From contig NZ_CP029255.1 in assembly GCF_003122385.1 (NCBI RefSeq), forward strand, positions 2,480,001-2,544,000: 64,000 bases of DNA, in the 5' to 3' direction. Made by a program: the position numbers and the translations under genes. The DNA comes from Flavobacterium crocinum. GTDB lineage: Bacteria; Bacteroidota; Bacteroidia; Flavobacteriales; Flavobacteriaceae. Below are positions 1-9,340 of this stretch, one piece after another (position 1 is the first letter of the stretch; every line of letters starts with the position of its first letter). A model generated the notes under the pieces. The model was not told the origin of the DNA, made no database searches, and worked only from the letters and a program-made list of their open reading frames with translations.

Positions 1-853
1 TTCCGTCTGCTTTCATAAATAAAAATGAATAATGAATATTTAATTTTTTAGCTTTATTGCGGATTTTAAAACTGGTTAACCAAAGGATAAAACTTATTAT
101 TGATGATGCACCGATTGATTTTGCAAATTCTGGAGTTGGAGGTCCCGAAATTGAAATAATACTGCCTCCTGGTTTTAAAATTGTCAATGATTTTTCAAGT
201 GTCTTAATATCCTGACTGTTAAGTACCACGTCATAATCTTTAAGAATAGTTTCAAAGTTATCCTTTTTATAATCTATTATAATATCTGCTCCAAGTCTTT
301 TCAGCATGTCAAAATTCTTTTCGCTGGCTGTTGTGGCGACAAATGCTCCAAAATGTTTGGCCAGCTGAATTGCTATTGTACCAATTCCTCCGGAACCGGC
401 CTGAATGAAAACTTTTTGTCCCTTCTTTATATTTACTCTTTCTGCAAATGCCTGCCACACTGTTAAAGCAACCAATGGAATAGAGGCAGCTTCTTCCATA
501 GAAATAGTATTGGGTTTTAAAGCAGCGTCATTTTCATCGATTGCAATATATTCTGCAAGAGTACCAATCCTCATATCCGAAACCCGTGCAAATATTTCAT
601 CTCCCGCTTTAAAACGAGTTACTTTTGCTCCTGTTTTTATTACAATTCCGGCCAGATCGTGCCCCAGAATAAAAGGTGTTTTGTATGGCAAAATTAATTT
701 AAACTCACCGCTTTTCAATTTAGAATCGAGCTGATTGAGTCCAGCGGCATATACTTCAACTAAAATATCATTTTCTTTTACAGAGGGTAAAGCTTCTTCA
801 GCTAGTTTCAGTTTCTCATTTTTTCCGTATTTATTTACTATAAAAGCTTTCAT
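1..853 (-). CDS. NADP-dependent MDR-family oxidoreductase (partial, 3' end cut off)
   Basis: This frame opens with the ATG at 851-853 and runs off the left edge with no stop, so only about 284 codons are visible. The N-terminus (MKAFIVNKYG) and a GSGGIGTIAIQLAKHFGA stretch match the NADPH-binding Rossmann fold of zinc-independent quinone oxidoreductases of the MDR superfamily. These enzymes reduce quinones or reactive enones with NADPH in the cytosol. It is a distant paralogue of the gene at 14548-15489. A strong inverted repeat lies about 75 bp upstream. The substrate cannot be read from the sequence. Confidence 0.85.
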   Translation of the reverse strand, partial: MKAFIVNKYGKNEKLKLAEEALPSVKENDILVEVYAAGLNQLDSKLKSGEFKLILPYKTPFILGHDLAGIVIKTGAKVTRFKAGDEIFARVSDMRIGTLAEYIAIDENDAALKPNTISMEEAASIPLVALTVWQAFAERVNIKKGQKVFIQAGSGGIGTIAIQLAKHFGAFVATTASEKNFDMLKRLGADIIIDYKKDNFETILKDYDVVLNSQDIKTLEKSLTILKPGGSIISISGPPTPEFAKSIGASSIISFILWLTSFKIRNKAKKLNIHYSFLFMKADG

Positions 854-927
854 GAGGTACATATTTATTATAATATAAATTTAAGTTTTTTTTGTTTCTA
901 ATTACTTTAAGCAGTTTATGCCTGTAT

Positions 928-971
928 AAATCAATTTGCACAAAACGGCAAAGCTTTGTACAAATTGATTT
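928..971. terminator. Inverted repeat, terminator or operator
   Basis: Arms of 17 bp (928-944 and 955-971) are complementary except for one position, with a 10-base loop. The repeat lies 30 bp beyond the stop of the enoyl-CoA hydratase gene and 75 bp before the start of the oxidoreductase at 853, both on the minus strand. It could end transcription of the first or be an operator for the second. The T-rich flank fits a terminator, and the distance to 853 resembles the operator spacing seen later in this cluster. Confidence 0.5.
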
Positions 972-1000
972 AGTTATAAAAATTATGATGCAGGCAGCTA

Positions 1001-1804
1001 TTAAAGATGTTTTCCTAAGTTTAATTCAACATCACCATAAGTCTGCAAACCATTATCTAAAAGTCTTTTTATACGCTGTCTGCTTTCTGGTGATTCTAAA
1101 GATTGAAAGAAACGGGTCTGTGTTTCCATAATATGATCATTTTTTGGCAGCACTGCTCTTTCATTCATTATTGATTTAATAGAGGCAATGGCAAACTTGT
1201 CAAATGAGGCAATTCTCTCGGCAAAATTCGTAACAAAAGCGTCCAGTTCAGCGTCTGGAACTGCACGGTTAACCCATCCGTAAAGCGCAGCAGTCTCAGC
1301 ATCATAATCGTTTCCGCTCAAAATGATTTCTAAAGCTCTTGCTTTTCCGGTTAGAAGGTGTAAACGTTCTAGTCCTCCTCCGCCTGGGAATGAGCCTATT
1401 CCAATTTCTGGCTGGCCGAAAAAAGCTTTTTCTTTACTGGCAAAGCGAATATCAAAAGCCTGCACAAACTCGCTTCCCAGACCTCTTGCCCTTCCTCTTA
1501 TCGATGCAATACTTACGAATGGTGCCTGCTCGAGACGTTTTGCAATATCTGGCCATGAAATTGAAAGTCCTGTTTTTCCTGTGCCTTTTGGAAAATCAGT
1601 AATATTTAGAAGTTCAACATGTGCCACAAAAAAATCAGGATTTGCGCTTTCAAAAACGACAACTTTTAGATTTTCTTCTGCTTCCATTTCATCCATTAAA
1701 ATAATCAGCTGTTTTGAAAAAGAAGCATCAAAAACATTAACGGGCGGATTTTCAATGCTTACTTTCCAGTAAGAGTCACTTATTTTCTGTGTTGTAAAAA
1801 TCAT
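1001..1804 (-). CDS. Enoyl-CoA hydratase/isomerase family protein
   Basis: A 267-residue crotonase-fold protein, the usual length for the family. The oxyanion-hole segment IRGRARGLGSEF and the FGQPEIGIGSFPGGGG segment are both present. The two glutamates that act as acid and base in true enoyl-CoA hydratases are conserved (GSEF and GQPEI). Family members hydrate or isomerise acyl-CoA thioesters. The usual GGG of the oxyanion loop is changed to GLG, so activity on CoA esters is not certain. It lies 33 bp downstream of the alpha/beta-hydrolase gene on the same strand and is probably co-transcribed with it. Confidence 0.85.
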   Translation of the reverse strand: MIFTTQKISDSYWKVSIENPPVNVFDASFSKQLIILMDEMEAEENLKVVVFESANPDFFVAHVELLNITDFPKGTGKTGLSISWPDIAKRLEQAPFVSIASIRGRARGLGSEFVQAFDIRFASKEKAFFGQPEIGIGSFPGGGGLERLHLLTGKARALEIILSGNDYDAETAALYGWVNRAVPDAELDAFVTNFAERIASFDKFAIASIKSIMNERAVLPKNDHIMETQTRFFQSLESPESRQRIKRLLDNGLQTYGDVELNLGKHL

Positions 1805-1837
1805 GATTAAGAATTTTAATTATTAGTGTAGTATTTA

Positions 1838-2671
1838 TTAACTGAGAAATAATTTGATATAATTAGCAATAAGGACTGGTTCCTGATGCTGAAGTCCGTG
1901 TCCGGCATCGTTGATAATAATGTGCTGCATTGAAGGTGCATGTCTCAATAGAGGGAACCAGTTTTCTACAGCAAAACTAATATCATGATCAGCTGATATG
2001 ACTAAAACCGGATTTTTCAGCGTTTTATATTGGCCGCGATAATCATGGATGTCTTTTTTCATCATGGCGGAACCTTCAAAATACTTTTGAAATTGCTCTG
2101 AAGTCGAAGGAATTTTAGTTCGGTCAAGTTTTAACGCTATACGATCAAAAGAAGCCTTGGACGCAGCCCTGCTTTTTTCAGATGAAGGCTCAAAAAAAGC
2201 AACCGTTTCATCTTCAAGATCATTTACAGGTTTAAGCGCTTTTTCAAAGAAAGTTTTGTCAAAAGGAACTTCATTAATGCCAGGAGGATTTGTACCGATA
2301 AGAACTGCTTTAGCAACTTTTTCTCTATTCATGAAAAGAGCAGTCTGCGCGACAAGTCCGCCGTAAGACCATCCTGCAGCATGAAATTTATGAATGCCTA
2401 AATTTTCCATTAATTTTACTCCAACAGCAGCTACTTCAGAAATATCGGAAGAAAGCTCTCCTTCAGATTCTCCGATGCCAGGATAGTCAAATAAAACAAT
2501 GGAATTCTTTTGGGAAAGAGTATCCAAAAAAAGAGGATCCCATGTGTCGAGTATTCCACGAAAACGATTGTAAAATAATATAGGTTCGCCCTGTCCAAAA
2601 TGGCGGAAAGCCACTTTTACAGAATTGATCGTGCTGAACTGGGTTTGGGAATTTGAAAAATTCGAATCCAT
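1838..2671 (-). CDS. Alpha/beta-fold hydrolase
   Basis: A 277-residue protein with the nucleophile elbow GWSYGG (Ser102), an acid in SADHD near residue 228 and the histidine in DAGHG (His258). This is a complete catalytic triad of the alpha/beta-hydrolase fold. There is no signal peptide, so it is cytosolic. It resembles the second hydrolase at 4786-5625: both start with a short leader before a NGVxxAYRRFG-like strand. It precedes the enoyl-CoA hydratase-like gene, and the pair sits beside an AraC regulator. The substrate is unknown; an ester or a haloalkane/epoxide-type compound are options. Confidence 0.85.
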   Translation of the reverse strand: MDSNFSNSQTQFSTINSVKVAFRHFGQGEPILFYNRFRGILDTWDPLFLDTLSQKNSIVLFDYPGIGESEGELSSDISEVAAVGVKLMENLGIHKFHAAGWSYGGLVAQTALFMNREKVAKAVLIGTNPPGINEVPFDKTFFEKALKPVNDLEDETVAFFEPSSEKSRAASKASFDRIALKLDRTKIPSTSEQFQKYFEGSAMMKKDIHDYRGQYKTLKNPVLVISADHDISFAVENWFPLLRHAPSMQHIIINDAGHGLQHQEPVLIANYIKLFLS

Positions 2672-2743
2672 TGTAAAGGCTTTTAAATTTGTATAATCAA
2701 AATTATGTAAAGCCGTTACCTTCTTATTTCACAAAACACGAAA

Positions 2744-3643
2744 TTACCTGTACTTTTCCCTGATTTCGCCCGGTGTGTAAGTTTTATTTTTTTTAAAGAG
2801 TCTGGAGAAATAGGACGCATTTTCAAATCCCAGCTGATAGGCAATATCACTGACATTCATATCGGTCTGAAGCAATAATATTTCCGCCTGTTCGGTTACA
2901 TATTCATGTATGAGGTTAATGGTAGTTTTCCCAGTTTCCAATCTTATCAGATCGGTTAGATAATTGGGAGATAAATTCAACTCATCTGCAATGGAGGCTA
3001 CTGTTGGGACACTTTTTACAGGCACTGATAAATCATTATAGTGCTGCTGTAAAAGTGTTTTTACTTTTGATGAAACAGAAGCAGAAGCAGTATTTGATCC
3101 GTTTTCTTTAAACTGTCTTTCGTAGTAGAGCTCTGCATAAGTTAGGATTACATGCAGCAGTGAGAGTATTACATCTTCGTTGGCATTATTTGCATTATTT
3201 AGAAGTTCAAGGTGGATTTTGGTAAACAGCCATGTTATAGTTTCTTCTTCCTCGGGAGTCATAAACAGAGCATCGCTGATTTCATAACTGAAATATTTAT
3301 ACTGGCTGATCTTCTGTGCAATGGGATGCTTTTTAATCAGGTCAGGATGAAATACAAAGGCATACCCGTCCCAGAAGGTAAGCGATTCCCATGATACGAC
3401 CTGGCCAGGACTGCTGAAAAGCAGTAAGCCATTATCTGTTTTATATTTATTTGCGCCGTATTTGATATCACCGCTAAAGTTCTTTTTTAATGAAACCTTA
3501 AACATGTTAACCTGAATTTCTTTGCTTGACTGCGGAAAATTCGGAATAGCCTGTTTGCAGACCCTGCTGTCCATCAAGGGATGAAAAGGTTCTGAAAGAT
3601 TTAAGTATTTATTATAGGCCGATAGGTTCTCAAAAACTTTCAT
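2744..3643 (-). CDS. AraC-family transcriptional regulator
   Basis: The C-terminal 100 residues contain the two helix-turn-helix units of AraC proteins (VASIADELNLSPNYLTDLI, then VSDIAYQLGFENASYFSRLFKK). The N-terminal half is a cupin-like sensing domain shared with the regulators at 3787, 8421 and 10966. An upstream ATG at 3682 would add 13 residues. I chose the ATG at 3643 because the protein then starts like its paralogues (M-K/E-x-F/Y...). It lies 72 bp upstream of the hydrolase gene on the same strand, which makes that gene and the hydratase its likely targets. The inducer is unknown. Confidence 0.85.
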   Translation of the reverse strand: MKVFENLSAYNKYLNLSEPFHPLMDSRVCKQAIPNFPQSSKEIQVNMFKVSLKKNFSGDIKYGANKYKTDNGLLLFSSPGQVVSWESLTFWDGYAFVFHPDLIKKHPIAQKISQYKYFSYEISDALFMTPEEEETITWLFTKIHLELLNNANNANEDVILSLLHVILTYAELYYERQFKENGSNTASASVSSKVKTLLQQHYNDLSVPVKSVPTVASIADELNLSPNYLTDLIRLETGKTTINLIHEYVTEQAEILLLQTDMNVSDIAYQLGFENASYFSRLFKKNKTYTPGEIREKYR

Positions 3644-3786
3644 GTATTCTTTATATTTATTGGTACACAAATATATGGACATAGTAAGAAAAAAAACTGG
3701 AATGCAGGCTTACTTTTTATGTAATTTGCGTCTTGTCAGTGATTTCTGAATTGTCATTATTTATTTTCATTGGAAAAAATTAATTA

Positions 3787-4674
3787 TTAGTTCAATGAAT
3801 GCTTAAAATCAAGTGGACGCAAGCCGGTCTGCTTTTTAAAAAGTCTGCTAAAGTAGGATGCATTTTCAAATCCTAATTGAAAAGCAATTTCAGCAACACC
3901 TTTATCTTCTGACCGAAGTAAATTTTTGGCTTCTGTTATCAAATAAACATGTATTAACTCAATAGCGGTTTTACCGGTTTCCTGTTTCAATAAATCGCTT
4001 AAATATCTTGGCGATAATAGTAATTGTGAAGCTAATGAAGCGACACTTGGCAAACCATCTTCTTTCAGCTTCCCATTATTTAAGTGCTGCTTTAAAGCGG
4101 CATTAAATTTAGAAACTATCCTGCCTGATAATTGTTTCCTGTCAATAAATTGTCTTTTATAGAAACGCTGTACATATTTTAAGATAGATGCTACATGGCT
4201 TAATATGATTTCTCTGGTAAATTCATCAGGATTTGTCAGATATTCTATGTTTATCTTATTGTACAGTTCCCAGACAATCAGCTCTTCAGCAGGCGATAGA
4301 TGGATGGCTTCGTTAGTTTCATAATCAAAAAAAGCGTATTGCTGTATGATCGAATATAACTCGTTACGGTACAAATAATCTTCATGTATAAATAACATAA
4401 AACCTTGTTCCTCAAGTTCTAAATTTTTCATTTCAATAATCTGGCGCGGTTTGGTAAAAAACATAGACCCATTGTCGTGATCGTAAGGAGTTTTGCCATA
4501 CATAATTGTCCCGGATTTAATTTTTTTAAATGCAATCATATAAGAATCAGTAGTGTATTCCCGATTGCCCAGCGGACAGCTTGACTGGCAGCCTACAATA
4601 CTAAACAGAGGATTTTGAGGCGCGGGCCAGCCGTTATCTTTATGTAATTCGCTTAATGTTTTATAATGTTTCAT
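3787..4674 (-). CDS. AraC-family transcriptional regulator
   Basis: 295 residues. The tandem helix-turn-helix region is at the C-terminus (LASQLLLSPRYLSDLLKQETGKT and VAEIAFQLGFENASYFSRLFKK). The N-terminal half has the IMYGKTPYDHDNGSMFFTKPRQ segment, which is almost the same in the gene at 10966-11868, so these two are the closest pair in the cluster. It lies downstream of the hydrolase gene at 4786 and upstream of another AraC gene on the same strand. It probably controls the neighbouring SDR and hydrolase genes. Confidence 0.88.
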   Translation of the reverse strand: MKHYKTLSELHKDNGWPAPQNPLFSIVGCQSSCPLGNREYTTDSYMIAFKKIKSGTIMYGKTPYDHDNGSMFFTKPRQIIEMKNLELEEQGFMLFIHEDYLYRNELYSIIQQYAFFDYETNEAIHLSPAEELIVWELYNKINIEYLTNPDEFTREIILSHVASILKYVQRFYKRQFIDRKQLSGRIVSKFNAALKQHLNNGKLKEDGLPSVASLASQLLLSPRYLSDLLKQETGKTAIELIHVYLITEAKNLLRSEDKGVAEIAFQLGFENASYFSRLFKKQTGLRPLDFKHSLN

Positions 4675-4692
4675 CGTTAGAACATTGAAGAA

Positions 4693-4724
4693 ATTGCATT
4701 TGCTGTGAATGCAGCAAATGCAAT
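4693..4724. terminator. Perfect 13-bp hairpin between hydrolase and AraC genes
   Basis: Arms 4693-4705 and 4712-4724 are exact reverse complements around a 6-base loop. The hairpin lies between the stop of the hydrolase gene (4786, minus strand) and the start of the AraC gene (4674). No long T-run follows at once, so it may attenuate or protect RNA ends rather than terminate. An operator role for the AraC promoter is also possible. Confidence 0.5.
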
Positions 4725-4785
4725 GTTATTATTCAGTCTATAATCAAAACTATCAATTGTTTAAAAATTGATGATTACAGACTAT

Positions 4786-5625
4786 TTAATTATTCAAAAA
4801 ATAATTTGTCTGGTTGACAAACATTTCAGGATACTGATAAAAAGAACCGTGTGCCGCATCTGGATAATAAGTCAATACTGCATTTGGTAATTCCTTAAAC
4901 AGGGTGTATGAACTGTCAGAATCCATCATTTCATCATTGCTTCCCTGTATAATCAAAACCGGATGCGGTATTTTTTTCAGGCTAATTGAAGGTTTTTCGG
5001 TACCCCAGTGCGTAATAGCTTTCATTTGTGCCATAACTGCTTGATCTGTTGCAGCTTTTGTTCTGTCTTCTGTTCTGGAATATAAACGCTGTAATGCAGC
5101 CTTTCCTTTGTTTCTGCTCTCTTGTGATGAAGTGAAGAAAATATACAGAAAGATTTCCATTGGTTCTTTCTCCTGTGCTCTGCCAATTAGCTGAGGGAAA
5201 TTATGCAGTGCTTTTGTACCCTGCGGAGCTGCGCCGACAATAATTATTTTGTTAATTAAATCAGGATGCTGTTCTCCTAAATACTGCGCAATAAAACCCC
5301 CTAACGAAAATCCCAGTACATCAATCTTGGTTATTCCTAACGCCTTAATAAAATTTACTGCGTCATTGGTCATAGCAAGAACATTGTCAGGAGTTTCTCC
5401 AGAGGAGTTTCCAACACCGGCATTATCAAAAATGATTATTTCTCTTTCTGCGGCCAATCCATCTAAAATAATAGGATCCCAGTTGTCTAATGTCCCAGTA
5501 AAGTGCTGAAATCCTACTAATGGAATTGCAGATGGTTTTCCGAATCTGCGGTAAGCAAAACTAACTCCGTTTGACTCTATATAATGTGTGGGTGCTGTTA
5601 GAGCATTTATTTCTGAAGTTTTCAT
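4786..5625 (-). CDS. Alpha/beta-fold hydrolase
   Basis: 279 residues with nucleophile elbow GFSLGG (Ser107), an acid in the QGSNDEMM turn and a histidine in DAAHG near the C-terminus, giving an intact triad. It resembles the hydrolase at 1838-2671. No signal peptide is seen. It lies 38 bp downstream of the gene at 5664-6398, with which it probably forms an operon driven from the promoter region near 6400-6500. The substrate cannot be told from the sequence. Confidence 0.85.
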   Translation of the reverse strand: MKTSEINALTAPTHYIESNGVSFAYRRFGKPSAIPLVGFQHFTGTLDNWDPIILDGLAAEREIIIFDNAGVGNSSGETPDNVLAMTNDAVNFIKALGITKIDVLGFSLGGFIAQYLGEQHPDLINKIIIVGAAPQGTKALHNFPQLIGRAQEKEPMEIFLYIFFTSSQESRNKGKAALQRLYSRTEDRTKAATDQAVMAQMKAITHWGTEKPSISLKKIPHPVLIIQGSNDEMMDSDSSYTLFKELPNAVLTYYPDAAHGSFYQYPEMFVNQTNYFLNN

Positions 5626-5663
5626 GATTTTTTAATTTTGAGAATGAAAAATAGTACTCATTA

Positions 5664-6398
5664 TTATTCAAATGAGACATTTAGGATATCAATAGAAACC
5701 AATACAAGATCTGTTGAATAACTGTTATCTGTGTCATTCAGCACATAAATATTTCTTTTAGTCCCTGTTACAATGCCATCGAAATTTTTGTGATTTTCTA
5801 TGATCTGCACTGCAGATGAACCGCCTAAAACCTCAGGCCAGTAGTCGTGACGTTTTAATAAGCCGTCAGCATCAAAATAAAATATTTGTCGTTTACTGTG
5901 TGTAGCAAATCCGTCAGGGTAAATGACTTCTAGTCTTTGGAGGATTGCTCCTTTTTCGTTCCAGTCTTCCAATTGATTGATTTCAGTTCCAGGCACTAAA
6001 AAATTGAATGGGGCAGTAGCGTAGTTCCAGGTGGCATAACTCGAAAAATAAACTAATTGTGCTTTGGTCCACGGCGTTTCTACAGTATGTCCTTTAAAGG
6101 ACTCTTTCGGATTTTCTAATTCTTCAATTAATGCGCCTTTTTCATCGAAAAGAGCCACTTTTCCAGCTTCAAAACTTGATGTATAACCAGACTGAAAAAG
6201 ATTTTTCCATGAAGCTTTTTGTTCTGTTAATGATCCGGTAAATTCTACGTCAGCAAGCGCATTTTCATGTCCCTTTACTGCCCATACAGCACCGCCGATA
6301 TTGGCATGCAGTTTTAAAGTCTGAAATTTAATGGCATTTTGTATGCCTCCGTGAGCATCAAGCGCTTTGTTTACTAATTGTTGTGTTGATGTGTTCAT
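5664..6398 (-). CDS. Conserved hypothetical protein, possible lipoprotein-sorting-like fold
   Basis: 244 residues, not firmly recognised. The start (LVNKALDAHGG) followed by alternating strands (LKLHANIGGAVW, VEFTGSLTEQKASWKNLF, GKVALFDEKGALIEEL) recalls the half-barrel of LolA/LolB-like or outer-membrane lipoprotein-sorting-like proteins. It has no signal peptide or lipobox, so it would be cytosolic. It is the first gene of a probable operon with the hydrolase at 4786. A diverged copy of the repeat found upstream of two SDR genes lies 78 bp before the start, which suggests common control. Confidence 0.6.
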   Translation of the reverse strand: MNTSTQQLVNKALDAHGGIQNAIKFQTLKLHANIGGAVWAVKGHENALADVEFTGSLTEQKASWKNLFQSGYTSSFEAGKVALFDEKGALIEELENPKESFKGHTVETPWTKAQLVYFSSYATWNYATAPFNFLVPGTEINQLEDWNEKGAILQRLEVIYPDGFATHSKRQIFYFDADGLLKRHDYWPEVLGGSSAVQIIENHKNFDGIVTGTKRNIYVLNDTDNSYSTDLVLVSIDILNVSFE

Positions 6399-6475
6399 TT
6401 TTAGTTTTTAATGGTTGTTTTTTTATAAATATCGACAAAAGTATGGTTTGGGCTCCCGGCAGGGTAGTTCAAATC

Positions 6476-6501
6476 CACGAAAAAGCAGCACATAAACACG
6501 A
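6476..6501. promoter_or_regulatory. Diverged copy of the 28-bp operator-like repeat
   Basis: By hand alignment, 17 of 23 positions match the repeats at 7424-7451 and 10865-10892, best over the AGCACAnAAAnACGA part. It lies 78 bp upstream of the start at 6398, against 83 and 77 bp for the other two. The conserved distance supports a functional activator site, probably for one of the local AraC proteins. Confidence 0.5.
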
Positions 6502-6516
6502 TTGCTGTCAGATGTT

Positions 6517-7341
6517 TTAATGTCCGTGAGCTGCAATGCTTACTTCTTTCCACTCGTCAATTTCCGCAAGACGTTTTGTGTACACTTCTTTAACAGTATG
6601 GTAGGCAATTTTCCCAAGCAATAAACGCTGAGGTGGATTGGCACTATTTGCCACTTTTAATATCGCATCCACAGTGGCTTCCGGTTTTCCCCATGTTTCG
6701 GGATTTTCTCCAGATGATGCAAAGGCTTCTCTTACCGGATTATAATCTGCAATTTCAGCTGTTGTCTGTACGGCGGAGTTTCCAGCCCATTCTGTTGCAA
6801 AACCGTTTGGTTCGATTAAAGTAAATTTGATTCCCAGATGTGCAACTTCACTGGCAATAGTTTCGCTAAGCCCTTCTACCGCAAATTTAGAGGCATTGTA
6901 TAAGCCCAATAAAGGCAGGGTAGTAATGCCTAAAAAGCTTGAAACCTGTATGATATGCCCACTTTTTTGAGCTCTCATCACAGGAAGAACGGCCTGCGTT
7001 ACCCATAATAATCCAAAGAAATTGGTTTCCATTTGTGCTCTCGCTTGTTCTTCGCTTGTTTCTTCCACTGTTCCAAAAAGACCAAAACCTGCATTGTTAA
7101 TTAAAATGTCGATAGTGCCAAAATGCTCTTTAACTTTTGCTACGGCTTGAGTTACTTCGTTTTTTTTATTAACGTCTAATGAAATAGGGAGAATGTTACT
7201 GCCATATTTTTCGACCAGATCATCCAGTGCTGTAATGTTTCTTGCAGATGCTGCCACTTTATCGCCTGCTTTTAAAAAAGCTTCCGCCCATAGTTTTCCA
7301 AACCCTCTTGATGCTCCTGTGATAAAAATTATTCTTGCCAT
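6517..7341 (-). CDS. Short-chain dehydrogenase/reductase (classical SDR)
   Basis: 274 residues. The TGASRGFG nucleotide-binding loop is at residues 9-16, NNAG at 82-85, and the catalytic Ser134, Tyr148 and Lys152 (YNASK) are all present. Such enzymes oxidise or reduce alcohols, aldehydes or ketones with NAD(P)H in the cytosol. It is the closest paralogue of the gene at 9967-10788: both keep the FGKLW segment and a near-identical C-terminal half. It is divergent from another SDR gene across a 237-bp gap that holds one copy of the shared operator-like repeat. Confidence 0.92.
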   Translation of the reverse strand: MARIIFITGASRGFGKLWAEAFLKAGDKVAASARNITALDDLVEKYGSNILPISLDVNKKNEVTQAVAKVKEHFGTIDILINNAGFGLFGTVEETSEEQARAQMETNFFGLLWVTQAVLPVMRAQKSGHIIQVSSFLGITTLPLLGLYNASKFAVEGLSETIASEVAHLGIKFTLIEPNGFATEWAGNSAVQTTAEIADYNPVREAFASSGENPETWGKPEATVDAILKVANSANPPQRLLLGKIAYHTVKEVYTKRLAEIDEWKEVSIAAHGH

Positions 7342-7423
7342 GATATCTAAATTTTAGTATTTCTTATTGTTTTAAATTTATAGTACAAAGATATTTCTGC
7401 ACTTTCAGAAGCAATAAGACATA

Positions 7424-7451
7424 TCAGCGGAAGAATAGCACAGAAATACGA
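7424..7451. promoter_or_regulatory. 28-bp operator-like repeat, copy 1
   Basis: This 28-bp stretch is identical to 10865-10892. Each copy lies about 80 bp upstream of a paralogous SDR gene (starts at 7341 and 10788) in a divergent promoter region. Both regions also face a plus-strand gene. Exact conservation outside coding DNA, at a fixed distance from paralogous genes, points to a binding site. A local AraC regulator is the likely ligand. Confidence 0.65.
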
Positions 7452-7578
7452 ATGATGGTAAATTAAATAGTCTTAATCTTTTAAAACAGAGAAATGTATA
7501 CGTAATGCCAAGAAATGCATACAGGTATAAGATACATTCGTTAGAACTTTGCCTTATAAATTTTAACTTATTTTAATT

Positions 7579-8382
7579 ATGAAAAAGACAGTATTTATAA
7601 CAGGAGCTTCTTCCGGATTTGGAAAAGCCAGTGCTTTATTGTTTAATAGCAAGGGATGGAATGTTATTGCTGCAATGCGCACGCCGCAAAAGGAATCAGA
7701 ACTTTCTCAATTAGAGAATGTATTAGTGGTGAAATTAGATGTAACTGACAGTTTAAGTATTGACGAGGCAGTCAGAAAAGGAGTGGAGGTTTTCGGGAAT
7801 ATTGATGTCTTAGTCAATTCTGCCGGTTATGGCTTGATGGGCGTTTTTGAAGCTTCTGACGAAATACAAATAAAAAGACAATTTGATGTCAATGTTTTTG
7901 GTTTGATGGAAGTTACCAAGGCGGTACTTCCATTTATGAGGAAAAATAAAAGCGGTTCAATCATCAATATTTCTTCTTTTGGTGGAGTAAATGCTGGAGC
8001 ATTTTCCAGTTTGTACAGCAGTTCAAAATTTGCAGTTGAGGGATTTTCGGAAGCCTTATCGCATGAATTGGCTTTTTTAAATATTGCTGTAAAAATAATT
8101 GAACCGGGAAGTGTTCCTACGAACTTTAGAACTGGCATAGAAATGATTCAAAACACTATCGAGGATTATAACGCAGAACTAGCTTCCTTTATTCCAAAAT
8201 TTATTAAAAGAACAGAACATTTATCTAAGGCCGCAGCAGAAGATGTCGCACAGACCATATGGACGGCAGCAACGGATGAAACTGTAAAACTGCGCTATGT
8301 AACAGGTGATGATTCCCAGTATTATATTGATTTGAAAACTAAAAATACAGAAGCTGAATATTTAAGATTGATGAGAAATTGA
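7579..8382 (+). CDS. Short-chain dehydrogenase/reductase (classical SDR)
   Basis: 267 residues, with TGASSGFG at 9-16, NSAG at 80-83 and catalytic Tyr146/Lys150 in YSSSK after the ISS strand. The second Asn of the usual NNAG is replaced by Ser. It is more distant from the SDRs at 6517 and 9967 than those are from each other. It is followed after 38 bp by the frameshifted AraC gene, which probably belonged to the same transcript. The substrate is unknown. Confidence 0.92.
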   Translation: MKKTVFITGASSGFGKASALLFNSKGWNVIAAMRTPQKESELSQLENVLVVKLDVTDSLSIDEAVRKGVEVFGNIDVLVNSAGYGLMGVFEASDEIQIKRQFDVNVFGLMEVTKAVLPFMRKNKSGSIINISSFGGVNAGAFSSLYSSSKFAVEGFSEALSHELAFLNIAVKIIEPGSVPTNFRTGIEMIQNTIEDYNAELASFIPKFIKRTEHLSKAAAEDVAQTIWTAATDETVKLRYVTGDDSQYYIDLKTKNTEAEYLRLMRN

Positions 8383-8420
8383 AATTAGCTTATATTTGAG
8401 TTATTAATGAGATCAAAATA

Positions 8421-9325
8421 ATGATGGAAAAATTTGTAAATATAGATACGATCGCTGACCTTCATCATTATTACAACTACGGAAGTCCTAGGCATCCGCT
8501 CATCACAATAATTGATTTGAAGGCAGTAAAGACGAGAAACAGGGGAGTTGAAGATGCCTTTTATAGACTCGGACTTTATACTGTTGTTTTTAAAAAGTTT
8601 AAAGGAGAGTTGAGATATGGCCGGTCAACTTATGATTTTCAGGACGGATCATTAATGTTTGCAGCACCAAATCAAGTTTTGAGTCCAAGTGAAAATACGA
8701 TAATCGAAGAGGGGTGGTTTCTTGCCTTTCATCCGGATTTACTTTATGGATCTTTGCTGGGAAAAAATATCGGTTCTTATTCTTTTTTCAAATATGATGT
8801 GAATGAAGCTCTGCATATTTCAGATGCGGAAAGAAAAACTTTAGAAGAAAGTATTCAAAAAATTAAAATGGAATATTCGCAGAACATGGACAAGCATACG
8901 CAGGGTTTGATTGTCAGCAATCTTGAGCTTATGCTGCAATATTGTGACCGTTTTTATAATCGTCAGTTCTTAACCAGATCTAAGGTAAACAACGACTTTG
9001 TACAGCAGTTTGAAGATCTGCTGCAAAATTATTTTGAAGCTGATGATCTGGCCGATAAGGGGCTTCCTGAAGTTAAATATTTCGCCGAACAGTTAATTTG
9101 TCCGCCAATTATCTATCCGATCTGCTAAATAAATATACAGGTAAAACCACTATTGAGCATATTCATCTTCAATTGGTGGAAAAAGCTAAATCAATTTTAT
9201 GGGGATCCAATAAAAGTGTTAGTGAGATTGCGTATAGTTTAGGATTCGATCATCCCTCTCATTTTAGTAAAATTTTTAAAATGAAAACGGGAAGGTCTCC
9301 AAAGAATTTCAGACTTGCGAAGTAA
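8421..9325 (+). pseudogene. AraC-family regulator broken by a single-base frameshift
   Basis: The first reading frame (8421 to a stop at 9128) gives the cupin-like domain and reaches ...YFAEQLI, then breaks. The missing DNA-binding part continues in another frame from about 9098 (LSANYLSDLLNKYTGKTTIEHIH, then VSEIAYSLGFDHPSHFSKIFK). The paralogues have ELNLS or QLLLS at the junction. One A missing from a short A-run near 9094-9096 explains this fully. Either the gene has decayed or the base is a sequencing or assembly error. Intact, it would be a 300-residue paralogue of the three neighbours at 2744, 3787 and 10966. Confidence 0.85.
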
Positions 9326-9340
9326 ATCTGCTTTATGCAA

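Noticed and set aside
892..1131. 79-codon plus-strand frame over the 928-971 inverted repeat
   Set aside because: It runs over the hairpin and into the antisense of the enoyl-CoA hydratase gene; a chance frame.
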